The position numbers were made by a program, and so were the translations under genes. The notes below the pieces were generated by a model. It made no database searches. It was not told the origin of the DNA and saw only the letters and a list, made by a program, of their open reading frames with translations. Positions 6,264 through 6,515 of a DNA stretch of 6,515 nt are shown piece by piece. The stretch comes from Actinomycetota bacterium (GTDB lineage: Bacteria > Actinomycetota > Acidimicrobiia > Acidimicrobiales > Ilumatobacteraceae): contig JAPKZT010000177.1 of the NCBI GenBank assembly GCA_026393655.1, positions 1 through 6,515 on the forward strand, written 5' to 3'. Positions within the stretch are counted from its first letter, which is position 1; each line of letters begins with the position of its first letter.

Positions 6264-6515
6264 TTAAATTAGCCCCAGGCTGCGCACGGCGTCGCGCTCG
6301 TCGATCAACTCGGCGACTGACGCGTCAATCATTTTGCGACTGAAATCATTGATCGGCAAACCCTGCACAATGCTGTATTCGCCATTGACGCATGTACACG
6401 GAAACGACGAAATCAAGCCCGCTGGCACGCCGTAACTGCCATCGGAAGGCACGCTCATGCTCACCCAATCACCTGCTGGTGTGCCCTGAACCCAGTTTCG
6501 AACATGATCCATTGC
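6264..6515 (-). CDS. mdh: Malate dehydrogenase, C-terminal part only
   Basis: The last 83 codons and stop of an NAD-dependent malate dehydrogenase of the cytosolic/actinobacterial type, which interconverts malate and oxaloacetate in the TCA cycle. The visible C-terminus contains GTPAGDWVSMSVPSDGSYGV, then PAGLISSFPCTCVNGEYSIV, QGLPINDFSR and ERDAVRSLGLI. This closely fits the remembered ending of mycobacterial-type Mdh proteins of about 330 residues. The nucleotide-binding domain and the catalytic histidine lie beyond the right edge. The reading frame continues upstream through an alanine codon at 6513-6515, so the ATG at 6512 is internal and not a start. The gene ends with two consecutive TAA codons and faces the SCP2 gene, 54 bases away. 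A partial gene, but the family is clear. Confidence 0.93.
   Translation of the reverse strand, partial: AMDHVRNWVQGTPAGDWVSMSVPSDGSYGVPAGLISSFPCTCVNGEYSIVQGLPINDFSRKMIDASVAELIDERDAVRSLGLI

Noticed and set aside
6264..6512. A small complete gene of 82 residues starting at ATG 6512
   Set aside because: The frame is open to the window edge and the sequence matches the C-terminus of malate dehydrogenase, so this is a truncated view of a larger gene.

Overview
The window carries core energy-metabolism genes from a bacterium that looks like an actinomycete (Actinomycetota), possibly one of the moderate-GC aquatic lineages such as Acidimicrobiia. This rests on remembered family resemblance: the SdhA/SdhB/SdhC set, a malate dehydrogenase C-terminus ending in ERDAVRSLGLI, and a K+-independent-type membrane pyrophosphatase. 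Two of the internal genes start with GTG. No composition jump, mobile element, tRNA, rRNA or CRISPR array was seen. The assignment below phylum is a guess.

Layout from left to right: bases 1-3206 on the minus strand hold a succinate dehydrogenase operon transcribed in the order sdhC, sdhA, sdhB, with sdhB cut by the left edge. It is a type B enzyme with one five-helix cytochrome b subunit and no SdhD. Bases 3207-3451 are a divergent intergenic region of 245 bp, unusually rich in inverted repeats, with a good sigma70-like promoter pointing right. Bases 3452-5782 on the plus strand encode a complete H+-translocating membrane pyrophosphatase (hppA), followed after 28 bp by a small SCP2-domain protein (5811-6209). 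Bases 6210-6263 between convergent genes hold two tandem 21-bp repeats with hairpin potential. Bases 6264-6515 on the minus strand are the 3' end of a malate dehydrogenase gene.

Functionally, malate dehydrogenase and succinate dehydrogenase are both TCA-cycle enzymes. A type B succinate dehydrogenase usually delivers electrons to menaquinone, which is energetically uphill and tends to consume proton-motive force. The divergently placed pyrophosphatase pumps protons with the energy of pyrophosphate hydrolysis, so the arrangement may have bioenergetic logic, but that link is inference. The protein-coding content is ordinary. The parts least explained by known features are the structured sdhC/hppA intergenic region, above all an interrupted hairpin of about 60 nt that would lie in the sdhC leader, and the tandem repeat next to mdh.
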